Shown piece after piece: positions 46,560-56,900 of a DNA stretch of 64,000 nucleotides. How positions within the stretch are numbered: position 1 is the first letter of the stretch; every line of letters starts with the position of its first letter. Position numbers and translations under genes: made by a program. This DNA is from Didymella arachidicola (Eukaryota > Ascomycota > Dothideomycetes > Pleosporales > Didymellaceae), in contig CM049999.1 of assembly GCA_016630955.3 (NCBI GenBank), positions 1,240,001-1,304,000 of the forward strand, written 5' to 3'. The notes beneath the pieces were generated by a model. The model did no database searches. It was not told the origin of the DNA and was given only the letters and a program-made list of their open reading frames with translations.

Positions 46560-48899
46560 TCAGTACAAAATGCCTCGGAGTAATGTTGTCTGGGCTGCTG
46601 CCCACCCATCCCAAGTATTGGGGATGAGTACGACTCCAACCCGCGTGTAGTAACGCTGTTCCTTGACGTTTTTGTTTCTCAATCTGTATTGCTGAACCAA
46701 AAGCACATACTTGACCCCGATGTCGCGATTCTCGGCCAGGGGAATTCCATATACGTCACGCCTTGGTAGTAACCCATACAGCTCATCTATGAGCCATGCA
46801 TCTGTTACGTGGACACGACTTCTTGACTGCTGATATTTCACCCAGAGGCTTTTTTCCCCGCGGACACCAACATCGTCGCCAGTATTTAGTGGCAAAATAA
46901 CAGCGGAGGCTGCAAAATAGAGGTCACAAGACTGACTGAATCGTTTCGCCCTAGGTCGCCACACCTCAACTGGTCGTGGTTGTCCGGGTGAATCCTGGTC
47001 CTCTGACTCCCAGTGTATGACCCTAAAACGTGCAGAAGGGTCTTCCACTTCGATGAAATGATACACGTTCGTAGTGTTACACAACCAATCTACCTGGCCC
47101 TCCCATCCAGTCCACGACCAAGACGGAAAGCCCCAGCGTTTCTTTCTAGGCGTTCGATCAGGACCATGCGTCCAGAGCAAGCCATATTTAAAGCTGATGG
47201 AATGACGCTTCGGGGCCAAAGACGTTTCTGGGCTGAACGGAAGGCCGAAGTAGTGGTTTAAAGGACAGTACTCCTCTTTGAATCGATCGAGAATGCTGCT
47301 CACAGCCTGCAGTGAGTCGTTATCAAAAGACAACTGTCTTTTAGTATACTCCGATACATGACGCTCGAAGGCGATCAGGTTAAAAGGCTTTCTCTCTATC
47401 TTCGAGGATTCGGACGGCTGGCAGTAGCCCTCGATATTGTAGTTTCTTGTTTCTTGCAAAGGTAGTCTTCTCAGGTACTCATCTCGAGTCTGATCGCCTA
47501 CAATATGCTGGACACTATGAAGCTTCTCACCCGGGGAATGCTGAGGGCAATGTAAAGCTTCCTGCTGGTAGACACTAGAACACCAAGAATGACATTCAAA
47601 GAAGACCTGGGTATCGGAGAACACGAGTCTTCTGCGAGAGAAGAAGTACTCCTGGAGTGTCCAACCGCGAGTATGATAGGTAGATCCCTGAATCGAACGA
47701 TTTGGTTCTGATGTTGCAGACACGAAATGATGATTTCCAAGTCTGATCTGCTCCTGGTGAAGTCGCTCCCGTTGTCCCACACCCGGAAGTCCGTATTCAT
47801 CGTTATCACCGGCCGCTGCAACAATAGTCAGATCTGCGCTCTTGTAGACAAGGTCCATGTTGGCAATTTGGTCGTGTTTGGAGGACAGATCTGATGATAT
47901 GCAAAGGAAATCCACCCAAAGGTAGCGACACCCGAGGCCTAACACCACCTCGACGGCGTCTTCAATAACGGCCGGACATCTCTGGGAAAGTTTGAATGGC
48001 ACTTGCTCAATTGTTGGGCGTTTTGATGGATCAGTGTTGCCCCATACATAGCTCAGTGCGACGTATCCCGTTCGATTCTTTGGCGGCACATCGATGAGTG
48101 TCCGTGTTTTGCAGTCGAGAAGGCGAAATGGAACATCTTGGAATCTGTCTCGATCCAAACTGTATTGTTGAAGATTGCATCCTGTCACACAGTTTCGTAT
48201 CCAGCGACGAAGAACGCCATAGTCGATCGTGGCGGTCTTCACCCCCCGACCAAATATGTCTGATGCCGGGTTTGACTGTAGAGGATGAGATGTCGGTGCT
48301 GATATGCAGTTTCCTAGCGGTGTTTGTGGCGGAACTTTCGGTCTTTGATCGGGCAGAGAGTGAGCCCCGTTCTCGTGGAGGAGCGCTTCCTCTGAGGAGA
48401 TGCTGGTTGATATCAAGAACAGCTTTTCCCTGGGTTGCATTCCCACAAACGAGTGCGAAGACTGCGTCTGCGTCAGGCTATCAGGGAGCACTACAAATGC
48501 AGCGTTATCTCCTCTGTAGCGTCTTCCGCCTATCCACTCTTGCTCAACATGGCGTCCGTAAAGGATTCTCGTCGCTGAGTACGCATAAATAGCATACTCT
48601 GCCGGTTCTTCGAGGGACTTATTCACATCCGCCCATCGTATTCGAAAGAGGATTCGACAGAAATGGCAAGAGGATTCAGAGCTGACATTTGTAATCGTGC
48701 CTAGACGCAGCCCCTTCTGGCCCAGGGTGGTTGATGTCTCCAAACAGAGTACCATTCGGTCATAGAGACGTCGGCAGTCTTCACAAATCCCATCGAAACC
48801 GAATAAAGTTGAATTGCGTAAGTCTCCGTTGTCGTGCTTTCGCGTAACACGTCGAGCTGCGAGCCCTTGGGGGCTGGTCTTGGTGTTGCGTTTGCCCAT
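46560..48899 (-). CDS. HET-domain (heterokaryon incompatibility) protein
   Basis: Single-exon ORF of 779 aa. The HET core has its three motifs in order: GYVALSYVWGNTDPSKRP; then LGCRYLWVDFLCI with KHDQIANMDLVYKSADLTIV and AAAGDNDEYGLPG; then TRGWTLQEYFFSRRRLVFSD. The HET fold is a TIR-like module that triggers cell death when incompatible strains fuse in the characterised members; many paralogues have no known role. The N-terminal 200 residues carry Cys pairs (CEDCRRLYD, CHFCRILF) usual for this family. ATG 48899 is the first in frame with MGKRNTK. It sits alone between gene-poor stretches. Confidence 0.85.
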   Translation of the reverse strand: MGKRNTKTSPQGLAARRVTRKHDNGDLRNSTLFGFDGICEDCRRLYDRMVLCLETSTTLGQKGLRLGTITNVSSESSCHFCRILFRIRWADVNKSLEEPAEYAIYAYSATRILYGRHVEQEWIGGRRYRGDNAAFVVLPDSLTQTQSSHSFVGMQPREKLFLISTSISSEEALLHENGAHSLPDQRPKVPPQTPLGNCISAPTSHPLQSNPASDIFGRGVKTATIDYGVLRRWIRNCVTGCNLQQYSLDRDRFQDVPFRLLDCKTRTLIDVPPKNRTGYVALSYVWGNTDPSKRPTIEQVPFKLSQRCPAVIEDAVEVVLGLGCRYLWVDFLCISSDLSSKHDQIANMDLVYKSADLTIVAAAGDNDEYGLPGVGQRERLHQEQIRLGNHHFVSATSEPNRSIQGSTYHTRGWTLQEYFFSRRRLVFSDTQVFFECHSWCSSVYQQEALHCPQHSPGEKLHSVQHIVGDQTRDEYLRRLPLQETRNYNIEGYCQPSESSKIERKPFNLIAFERHVSEYTKRQLSFDNDSLQAVSSILDRFKEEYCPLNHYFGLPFSPETSLAPKRHSISFKYGLLWTHGPDRTPRKKRWGFPSWSWTGWEGQVDWLCNTTNVYHFIEVEDPSARFRVIHWESEDQDSPGQPRPVEVWRPRAKRFSQSCDLYFAASAVILPLNTGDDVGVRGEKSLWVKYQQSRSRVHVTDAWLIDELYGLLPRRDVYGIPLAENRDIGVKYVLLVQQYRLRNKNVKEQRYYTRVGVVLIPNTWDGWAAAQTTLLRGILY

Positions 48900-50021
48900 G
48901 CGTACAAAAATGCTGTTTGCGGTACCCGGTTATTAGATTTGATCCCGTCGAAGATTCTGCCAGATGTAAAAGCTAAAGCCGACATAACCTTCACGAGGGT
49001 TGCAGAAGTGATCTAAGTAAAGCAGGCTGACGGGTCTATGAGGCTGTGCATCAGCGCACATGTCTGGGTGTCTGGCGCAGCCGAAATATCTGACCACCGT
49101 TTCCAAGGCGGTTACGTAGACATTTAGTACAAATGAAGTGCGCAATATCTGAATGCTGAGCCTCATTTGAAGCTGGGGTTCTCATTGAGCGTCGATGCAC
49201 ACGCGGGAGGATGTATGGACGTGCCCTCGTCAGCCTACTTAGGGCCAAATACCTAGACGGTACGTCATCGCAATCCCGAAACTGCGCCTCAAAATCGAAG
49301 AGAGCATCGACATGCATGTCATTACAATAAAGCCAATGAAACAGAAAACAGAAAAACACGCAGACAACAAATGCGCGAAAAGACAGTAACTACGCAGGTA
49401 CGTGTCGCAAAGATTGACGAGAGTTAATTGTTCACGCTTTAGGCGCAACCTCCTCTCTACCTTTAAACTCTCTACCTTTAAACCACCCGGTAAAAACCCA
49501 AATACCCTGCAGAATGCAGAAATGGGAAGGAGCGTTCAGCGTAGAAGTTTACTCGTTGCTTTGTGTCGCTTAAACTCCTACATTGCTCTTCTTACAAGTC
49601 GCTCCTCTCTCACGTTGCTCATACTCTTACGACCCTCTCGACCCAAGCTCCCCTCTAGCCTTCGCCTTTGCAAATCCTCCGAGATCCAGCTCTCACCTTG
49701 TCCCTATAATAACCATGCCTATGCACCTAAGCGCTCAGCGATAGCCAAAGTTCTGTGTTGCCTTTGAACGGTCAGACGCTTGGTTCTTGGGAGCGGTGCG
49801 AGTTCCGCACTTTGCGCCCTGGAGTCGTAGTATTAGTCTGTATGTTTACTTCACTGTCTAAATCATCGCAATGTAAAGCGCCGGAACGCAGACCCGTCTA
49901 TTCGCCCCCTATATGCTCGCCAGATCTATAACTACCATTTCCATTTATCGCTCTTCGGACCAGGCTTCCTCTCCGTTCCATTCCCTCTGCCATGAGAGAG
50001 GAGCGAACACGGCCTGAGGCC
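48900..50021. other. Upstream region of the HET gene
   Basis: 1.1 kb with no supported gene. A 13-nt unit ending in CTTTAAA is repeated twice in tandem at about 49454-49482. An ORF at 49402-49767 (plus) is low in protein-like features and is not annotated. Confidence 0.4.
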
Positions 50022-51641
50022 TCATGCCTTCCCGTCCGAGAACTGCACAACAGCCCACTTCCCGCTCCACGCCCACTTCCGCCCGCCGGCCTCTGTGCTC
50101 CCGCCCTCTGTCTGCCGGAGCTCCTCGTCCCTGCCCGCCGGTAGCCCGACGACAACGTCCGCCTTGCATGTCCGGAGCGCGAGGACGCGGACGCCTGAGC
50201 CGGGGCCCATGGGGCCAATGGCGTGGGTGAAGGGGGTTTTGGGGTCCCAGGCCGCCTGGTGTCGCAGGATTAGCTTGGATGCTCGACTCGTGATGATGAT
50301 AAGATAACAGGGTGGGTGGGGACTTACATCGGCGGTCAGTTTGCGGTAATTCAAATCGCCCTTGAAGATGACGAGTTCGCTCTCCTTCAGATCCTCATAC
50401 AGCTCCTTTGCGCCCTGTGGCAGGCGCCAGTAGCTCCCTGCCTGGGTCCAGAAGTCATTCGGTCTGAGCAAGAGCTGGCCCTCGGCGTAGATGCTCGTCC
50501 AGTGCGTGAACAAGAACGTCAGGGCCTGCAATTCCTCGTCTTTCAGCGGCTCGGCCGTCTTCCCGCTTGCCTTGTCTTCGTCCGATAACGACGAGTAGAA
50601 GGCTTGTGGCTGCGCCAGGGCGGAGAGAAGCGCTGCGAAGTCGGCGGGGACTACGTCGCTGACAAACCACGGGATGGATTTCGGGTGGAATACGACTTCG
50701 GTGGCGAGGCTTGAGGCGATGAGGTACCCGGCCAAGATAAGGTCGACGAAGAGTTCGAAGCCGGCGTTGTCGAGGACGATATCGACGCGGCGGTTCTTCT
50801 TGCCTGATTTCTGGGCAGCGGAGAGCGTCTTGAAGGCGGCGTCGAGGTCGTTGACGAGGATGTTTTTCTCCGAGGATTTGCGTGCTTCGCTACCTTGCAG
50901 CTTCTGGATGTCTTCGTACGACAGGTTGGTCAGCAGGGAAAGGTCGGTTGCGTTGCCCCAGAGGCAGATCTCGCACATTTCCCTGAAAAGAAGTTCCTCC
51001 GCGGCCTCGAGGTCTTGCTGTGTCTGGGCGCCCTTGAGGGTGTGTTTCTGCTGCAGCTCTGTGACAATATCCTTGTAGCGGGCGGCGAGCTCGAGCACAG
51101 CGGGCCGGCTTGACTTGAACGTGTCCATTTTCTGGCGCGCGAAGATGTCATAGGAGTGCCAATGCTGTGTCTGCTTGAAGATGGAGGCAATGCGTCTAGC
51201 TGGTCGTCAGCTCATGTTCGTAGACTCTTGCTGGTAGACATTTATGCGTAGATTCTGTTGATAGACTCTTGCCAGGAAGTACAGACAGCGAACGCACCTA
51301 TACAAATAACACTCGGCAAATAGCCACTCCACCCCATGCCACCTCGGCGTCCCCCTCGCAGCCAACTCATCGTTATACGCTTTCACATCCGCCTCGCCAT
51401 CATCCGCAATAGGCGCCAGCTCGCGATCATGCTGCAGCTCGTACTTCAGCCGCGCCAGCTGTGACACAATCTCCTTGCCCTCCTGCACCGCCGCAGGATC
51501 TGACGCCGCAGATGTCGACTTATGCACGTCGTCGATTCCCTGCGTGATGATGATGGGCCAGCGTTCGCGCGCTGATGTGTGCGCAAACGAGCAGGGATCG
51601 CTGGTCGTGTACTGCGGGGCGGTGAAGGTGTCGAGGTCCAT
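50022..51641 (-). CDS. ARMT1/DUF89-family damage-control phosphatase
   Basis: Metal-dependent phosphatase of the DUF89 family (human ARMT1, yeast YMR027W), which removes damaged sugar phosphates such as fructose-1-phosphate; a carboxyl-methyltransferase role has also been claimed. Exons 51641-51298, 51195-50328 and 50255-50022, product 481 aa, in phase throughout. Hallmarks: VDIVLDNAGFELFVDLILA (metal-binding Asp-Asn, near residue 252) and VIFKGDLNYRKLTAD (near 393). The N-terminus has the family's RWPIIITQGIDDVHK. The start chosen (MDLDTF) is the second in-frame ATG; an upstream ATG at 51671 is possible. A transposon begins only 166 bp upstream of this start codon. Confidence 0.9.
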
Positions 51642-51807
51642 TGCAGTTGCAATTGCTGGAGTTTCGTGCAAGGAAGGCGGGGTTTATGTACGTTGAACGC
51701 GTCGGCGCTATGGTGGGGTGAAGGACCCCGCGGTCGGAGCTCGATATTTTGCGCAGGGATATTGCGAGATGACGATCGATGAACGATTGTGCTACCGCAT
51801 TGCGGTA

Positions 51808-51856
51808 CCGTGCCCGTGCACCTCGTGGGCCTGTTCAGCTCACGGACCACCCCACC
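51808..51856 (+). repeat. Left terminal inverted repeat
   Basis: Begins CCGTGCCCGTGCACCTCGTG directly after TA at 51806-51807. It pairs with 60966-61014 at 48 of 49 positions; the mismatch is at repeat position 39 (A versus G). Confidence 0.92.
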
Positions 51857-53030
51857 ATCTTTTGCAACTCACAGAATTGAGGTTATTGAGCCACGTACAA
51901 TAGCTAAATTGATATGATTTTTTGGTGCTGTGATCTATATACCTATGCGACGATGCCTGCTACTCATATCTTTTTGGTGGAGCAATTTTGCGGCCGCGGC
52001 TGTTGTATGTAGCCGGAGATGCTGGGGAAGGCCTATGAGCCACCCCCTGACTACGCCCAGCAGTACTACAATGCTTCTTCTTTGTTTTTAGTTGCAACTG
52101 ACGTGGAGCCTTACGCTTGCCTTGGGTAGGCAATCGAGTACTTTGCTGAGCGTCGCGAGCTTGTTTTTGACGCTCTCTCTCTGCTTTCCGAGCGTCAATT
52201 GCTGCGCGTTCTTCAGCCTTCTCCTTCTCACGCCTCTCCTTGGCTTCCTCTCTCGCCACACGCTTCTCCTGCTTTTCCTTCTCCTTGAGAAGCCTAGCCT
52301 GGTGCTGTAGCTCTTGCCTAGTCTTCTTTGCTGCCTCTTGTTCTAGGTTGTACTCCTCAATTGCAGCGTCGCGCACATCAGCTTCACGCTTTGAATGAGG
52401 ACTCCACCACACAGCGCCTCCCTGCCGATTCAAGGTGTGTGAGTACAGAGGAAGTACTTTCTGCTTTGCCATCTTCCTCTTCTTATCCTTTATATTTTGC
52501 TTGATACCTTGTAGCTCATGTAAAATAAGCTCATTTTGAACATGGAGCTAGTGAATCTCCTGTTCTAATGCCCCAGCCTCAGCACTGCGATAATCCTTTA
52601 CTGCACTTCGAAGCAACGTCTTTGCCTTTAGCCAGTTAGTCTTAGTAGGTGCAGCAGCAGGTCTTATTTGCTCTGGAGGTGTCCTGATAGGTGAGGGTGT
52701 TGGTGTTCTGAAACGCTCAAGGATAACGTTGGCGTTAGGGGGATTGGTTGGTTGGTTGGTATTCATTTTACGTCTAGTTGATGAGGATTAAGTCCATCAT
52801 CTCGCCTCCCGAAGGGCATATACGACGTGCTAAGCTATGGAATTACAGTGCTAACACACTACCTTAGAAAGCATTTCTTGCGTACGCAGGTATTGCTACC
52901 ATGCCAGAACTACAGCTCCCCCTCCAGTTGGGGAGACTGAGCAGTTTGTGTACATTAGGGTGGATCCCTTGTGTGTGTTCAAAGGCAGTGAAGTGCCGTA
53001 AGAGAGAGAAGGGAAGAGAGGGTGGGTGTA

Positions 53031-53087
53031 GAGAGCCGGTGCTCTGTCGAATCAAGGCCGTGGCTCTGCGCGAGGAGAGCCTTTGTA
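53031..53087 (+). repeat. 57-bp direct repeat, copy 1
   Basis: Starts GAGAGCCGGTGCTCTGTCGA. It recurs with a few differences at 53215-53270, 184 bp away, within the non-autonomous element. Each copy also contains a short self-complementary stretch (AGAGCC..GGCTCT). Confidence 0.8.
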
Positions 53088-53214
53088 CTAGGCTTAGCCA
53101 TGCCTGTGTTGAAGGAGATAGGTGTAGTAGGAAGGCAGAGCCAGGCCATCCTTCTTCTTTATCTCTTAGAAGTCGTGGAATGTAAGGCCATGCTGGCTGC
53201 CTTGTTTGCGTGTT

Positions 53215-53270
53215 GAGAGCCGGTGCTCTGTCGAATCGTGCCGTGGCTCTTCGCATGGAGAGCCTTTGTG
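53215..53270 (+). repeat. 57-bp direct repeat, copy 2
   Basis: Partner of 53031-53087. It differs by several substitutions and a one-base length change, so the duplication is not brand new. Confidence 0.8.
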
Positions 53271-53584
53271 TTTAGGCCTGGCAGGTGCCCATATCTTGTA
53301 AGAACAGGGAGTGGCAAAGCTGTCTCCTTGTCTTAACGGTGGTTGTGGCCTTCGACCGAACGTGTAAAACTGAGTGGCGCACGGGCCATTTTGAAAAGAT
53401 TTCAGCTCAGCGAAGAGCTGAAAGACAAAACAGGGCAGCGCGCCGGCCACAACGCCTGCAGCGGAGACAGGACGTTAGGAAACAGATTTACGAAGGCATT
53501 TAAGTCGTGTTTGGACGAAAAATCGATGGAAATCGACCTTTCGCTGATCTGGAAAAGTTGATGTTCGGTGTGGCGTTAGGGGGA

Positions 53585-53601
53585 TTGGTTGGTTGGTTGG
53601 T
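53585..53601 (+). repeat. GGTT-repeat tail of the LINE
   Basis: Short GGTT run marking the LINE's 3' end (AACC on the element's sense strand). The same run occurs at 52745-52760 at the end of the shorter element. Tandem-repeat tails of this kind replace poly-A in several LINE clades. Confidence 0.8.
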
Positions 53602-53960
53602 ATTCATTTTTCGTCTAGTTGATGTGGAATAAGTCCATCATCTCGCCTCCCGAAGGGCATGTACGACGTGCTAAGCTATGGAATTACAGTGCTGATACAC
53701 TACCTTAGAAAGCATTTCCTGCCTGCGCGGGTATTGTTACCATTTCAGAACTACAGCTCCCCGTCCAGTTGGGGAGGCTAAGCGATGTATGTATATTAGG
53801 GTAATTTCCTTGCATTCTGAGGCATATATGTGCCGTAGGAGAGAGAGAAAGAGACATCGTGTGAGTGGAGGGGGTGGAGGGGTGAAGAGTGTTGCATCGA
53901 TTGTGCTGGACCTAGCAGAACTAGGTGCAGGTGTTTGCTGCTGTTGCAGGGCTGCAGGAG

Positions 53961-56900
53961 CTAGCGGGGGCAGATCTTGGTGAAGTACTGTGTAAGTTTG
54001 ACAAAGGCGTCAAAGGCCTCTGGCTCCTTCACTAGTGCTGCAGTGTACGCTAGGCCATCAGCCTGGCTGGATGGTAGTATTAGTGGTCGCAGCGGCCATC
54101 TGCTAAAGCTCCCGCGGGTCTTGCGGCAGAGCACGAGGTGCTCTGGCGTCTTGTCGCGCCCGCATGAGCAGCTAAGGTTTGCATCCTTGTGATTGTACAT
54201 TCGGTGATACCAGGCAAAGTCCCCATGCCTAGATTGGATGGAGAGGAGCCTGGCTAACGTGGCCCTTGGTAGGTCTAGTTCCCTTGGACTGCTGCGTGGT
54301 GCATAGTCCAAGTCCCAGCTCTTGTACCATTTCGAGAGCTTAGTCTTCTTGTCAGACCACCAGGTCTGTTGTGTGTGTCGCAGTGTCTTGCGGGCTATCG
54401 TCTTGATGCCTGAGAGTGTAGGCAGAGCGGCTTTTCCAGTCGGGGGTGAGGGGTGCTGGGCTTCTAGGTTGGCTAATCTGTCTGCTGCCTCGTTCCCCTC
54501 AATGTCTAGGTGTCCAGGGGCCCATTTGATAGAGACGTCGTGTGTCTCCATGGCGCCATGGCACTCCAGGAAAGCCCATTGAGAGGTAGGAGGTGCGTCG
54601 CCCCTGAGGCACCAGACCACTGAGGTGCTGTCTATGCACAGCCAGATTCGGCGGGTGCGGAGCTCTGGTTGCCTTACGGTATGCTGGAGGCCTCTCCATG
54701 CTCCTACTACTTCCGCGTCGAAGACGTGCGAGGTAGGGTTGAGTGACCCGCGTCCAGTGTGCAGTTGTTTTCCGTTCTGATACACTGCAAAGCCGTAGGT
54801 AACCCGCTTTTCTCCTTCCTTTGTGTACTGTTCAGAGCCATCTGAGAAGATAGTGACTTCTAGTGGTGAGAGCTGGGCCCACCATTCTTTAAAAGCCTTA
54901 GCTGCAGTCTTCTTGTCTAGGCTAAGCGTCGGGTCTGTTCGGCAGCCAGTCGAGTAGTGAGGGGCTGAGAGTGTAGTCCTGGGGGTCTCTGGTAGAAGAG
55001 ATGCCATCTGTTGGACTTTCGTCTTGACTCGCTGGGGTTGTCCGGTTTTTACGCCCCTGTTTACGATAGGTACTGCTGTGCGCCTAGTGAGAGGGTGGTC
55101 TGCATCTGTAGTGCGCAGGTGGGTTGCAAATCTGAGTCTGGCTTCCTCGAGTGCCACTGCTGCCGGTAGCAGTCCGGCGTCTCGGAAGAGTGCAGCTATA
55201 GGGGTTGTTCTCCACGCTGGTAGGATGCCTCTTGCCGCTATGGCTAGTGTTTTGTCTATGGCAGCTATGTGCCACCCAATGTAAGCGCTGACCTCTTGTG
55301 GCCTGCCTGGTTTAAGTGTGTGTGGCTTTTTGGTGCGGCCTCTGTACCAGCATTCAGTTCCATACAGGAGTGATGGGTACACACAGGCAACAGTGGCCTT
55401 GCGGAGGGAGCTGGCTGGGGGTCCATAGGTAGTCCTAGCTAGGCTGCGAATGTGATAGGCTACCTTGGCAGCTTTTGCCGTGCGCGTAGCTACATGCCGT
55501 CGGAAGGTGAGTCTGCGGTCAAACCACACGCCTAACCAGCGCAGGGCTGGCTGACTGTGCTCTCCACCCGGGAGGATTGGATAGATCGTGAGCTGTTCAT
55601 CTACGACGCAGGGAGGCGCATAGCTGCTCCGCTGTCTGGTCAGGTGGATCATTTCCTGCTTTTCTGGAGCAAAGGTAACCTTATTAGCCTCACCCCATGC
55701 TCTGATCTCCCTTAGGTCTTCTGCGAGGAGCTCGACGTTGTCGTCCATAGAGTGTGAGGCCTGGTATAGACATATGTCGTCTGCGTACCCAAACCTCCGT
55801 TCAGTGTCCATGGATAGTAGCTCTGCCAGGTACAGTGTGTACAGGACGGGTGAGAGAGGCGACCCCTGGGGTGTGCCGCAGGCAACTGCGTAGCTAGGAG
55901 TGGTGACCTGGCCAAGGCGGACTTGCACCCTCCGGTCAGTTAGGAATGAGTCTACAAAGAGGATCGTCCTTTGTGGCCAGCCCTGTTGGGCCATCCGATG
56001 CAACAGGCGGTTCTTCAGGAGAGCGTCAAACGCGCCTTGCACATCTAGGGTGACCATAGTGACGTGCTTTCCAAGCACCCATGCTGCTTCAGTGTCGTGG
56101 GTGAACGCTGCAGTGAGGTCTGCTGCAGAGCGTTTTGGAAGCGCGCCGCCATGCTGGGGGCTGAGGATCTTGTGTGTCATGGCAGTCCATGCAATACGTC
56201 TAGCCACAGTTCGTTCGAGTCCCTTTCCAATACAAGACAGAAGCGCTATCGGTCTCCAGGAGCGGGGCGATTTCCGGTCTGTTTTCCCCACTTTCGGTAT
56301 CATGGCTACCTCTGCAAGCTTCCATTGCGCCGGGAAGTGGTTGAGTTCAAGACACCGCTGGAAGATCCTTCGTACGAGTTCCCCCACCTGAGTCCAGCAG
56401 GCGCGGAGTAGTCGCACTGTAGAGCGGTCAGTACCTGGTGATGTGCTTGACACCCCTATCGTGTTTCGCTCACACTCCTCAAGTGAGATGTGTGTGCTCC
56501 ACGGGAGGGTGGCTGCAGCCTCCTGGTCTGGACGCTGTCCGAGGTCATCTTCTGCTGTGTAGCGGTTGAGAACTTCCTGTCTAAGTGCCTCTGCTTTCTC
56601 TAGGGGGTCTGATATCGTTCTGTTGTTCACTTCGAGGGGAGTGTCCTGGTTCTCTGGCGTGAGCTTGTGCCAGGCAATGATCTTGAACAGGTCCTTGTCG
56701 TCTCTAGCGTTATCGATGACGTGCCTCCAGTACTGCCTCTTGGCCTGTCGGACGGTAGTCTTGAAGGCCTGTCTCTCCTCTGGTAGACTGCCAGAGCAGA
56801 GCTGTCTAGCACGTTTGTAGGCCTGGTAGGCGGTCTTGCACTCCTCGGTCCACCATGGTGCAGCGCGGCCTTCCTTGCGGTTGAGCTTGCCTGCTGCCTG

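Larger units (their letters stand above)
52731..53571 (-). mobile_element. 0.84-kb non-autonomous element sharing the LINE 3' tail
   Basis: Sits directly downstream of the full LINE in the same orientation and ends, like it, with an (AACC)n run and CCCCTAACGCC. The last 230 or so bases match the LINE's 3' region (53572 to about 53810) closely. The rest (about 52970-53552) is unrelated to the LINE ORFs and contains a 57-bp repeat twice. Its first bases (53553-53571) resemble the bases at the LINE's 5' boundary (59577-59595). It could be a SINE-like parasite of the LINE or an internally rearranged LINE copy. It carries no ORF with recognisable domains. Confidence 0.65.

Noticed and set aside
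49402..49767. 121-codon plus-strand ORF
   Set aside because: Ser/Leu/Arg-rich low-complexity reading with an internal tandem duplication; no family resemblance.
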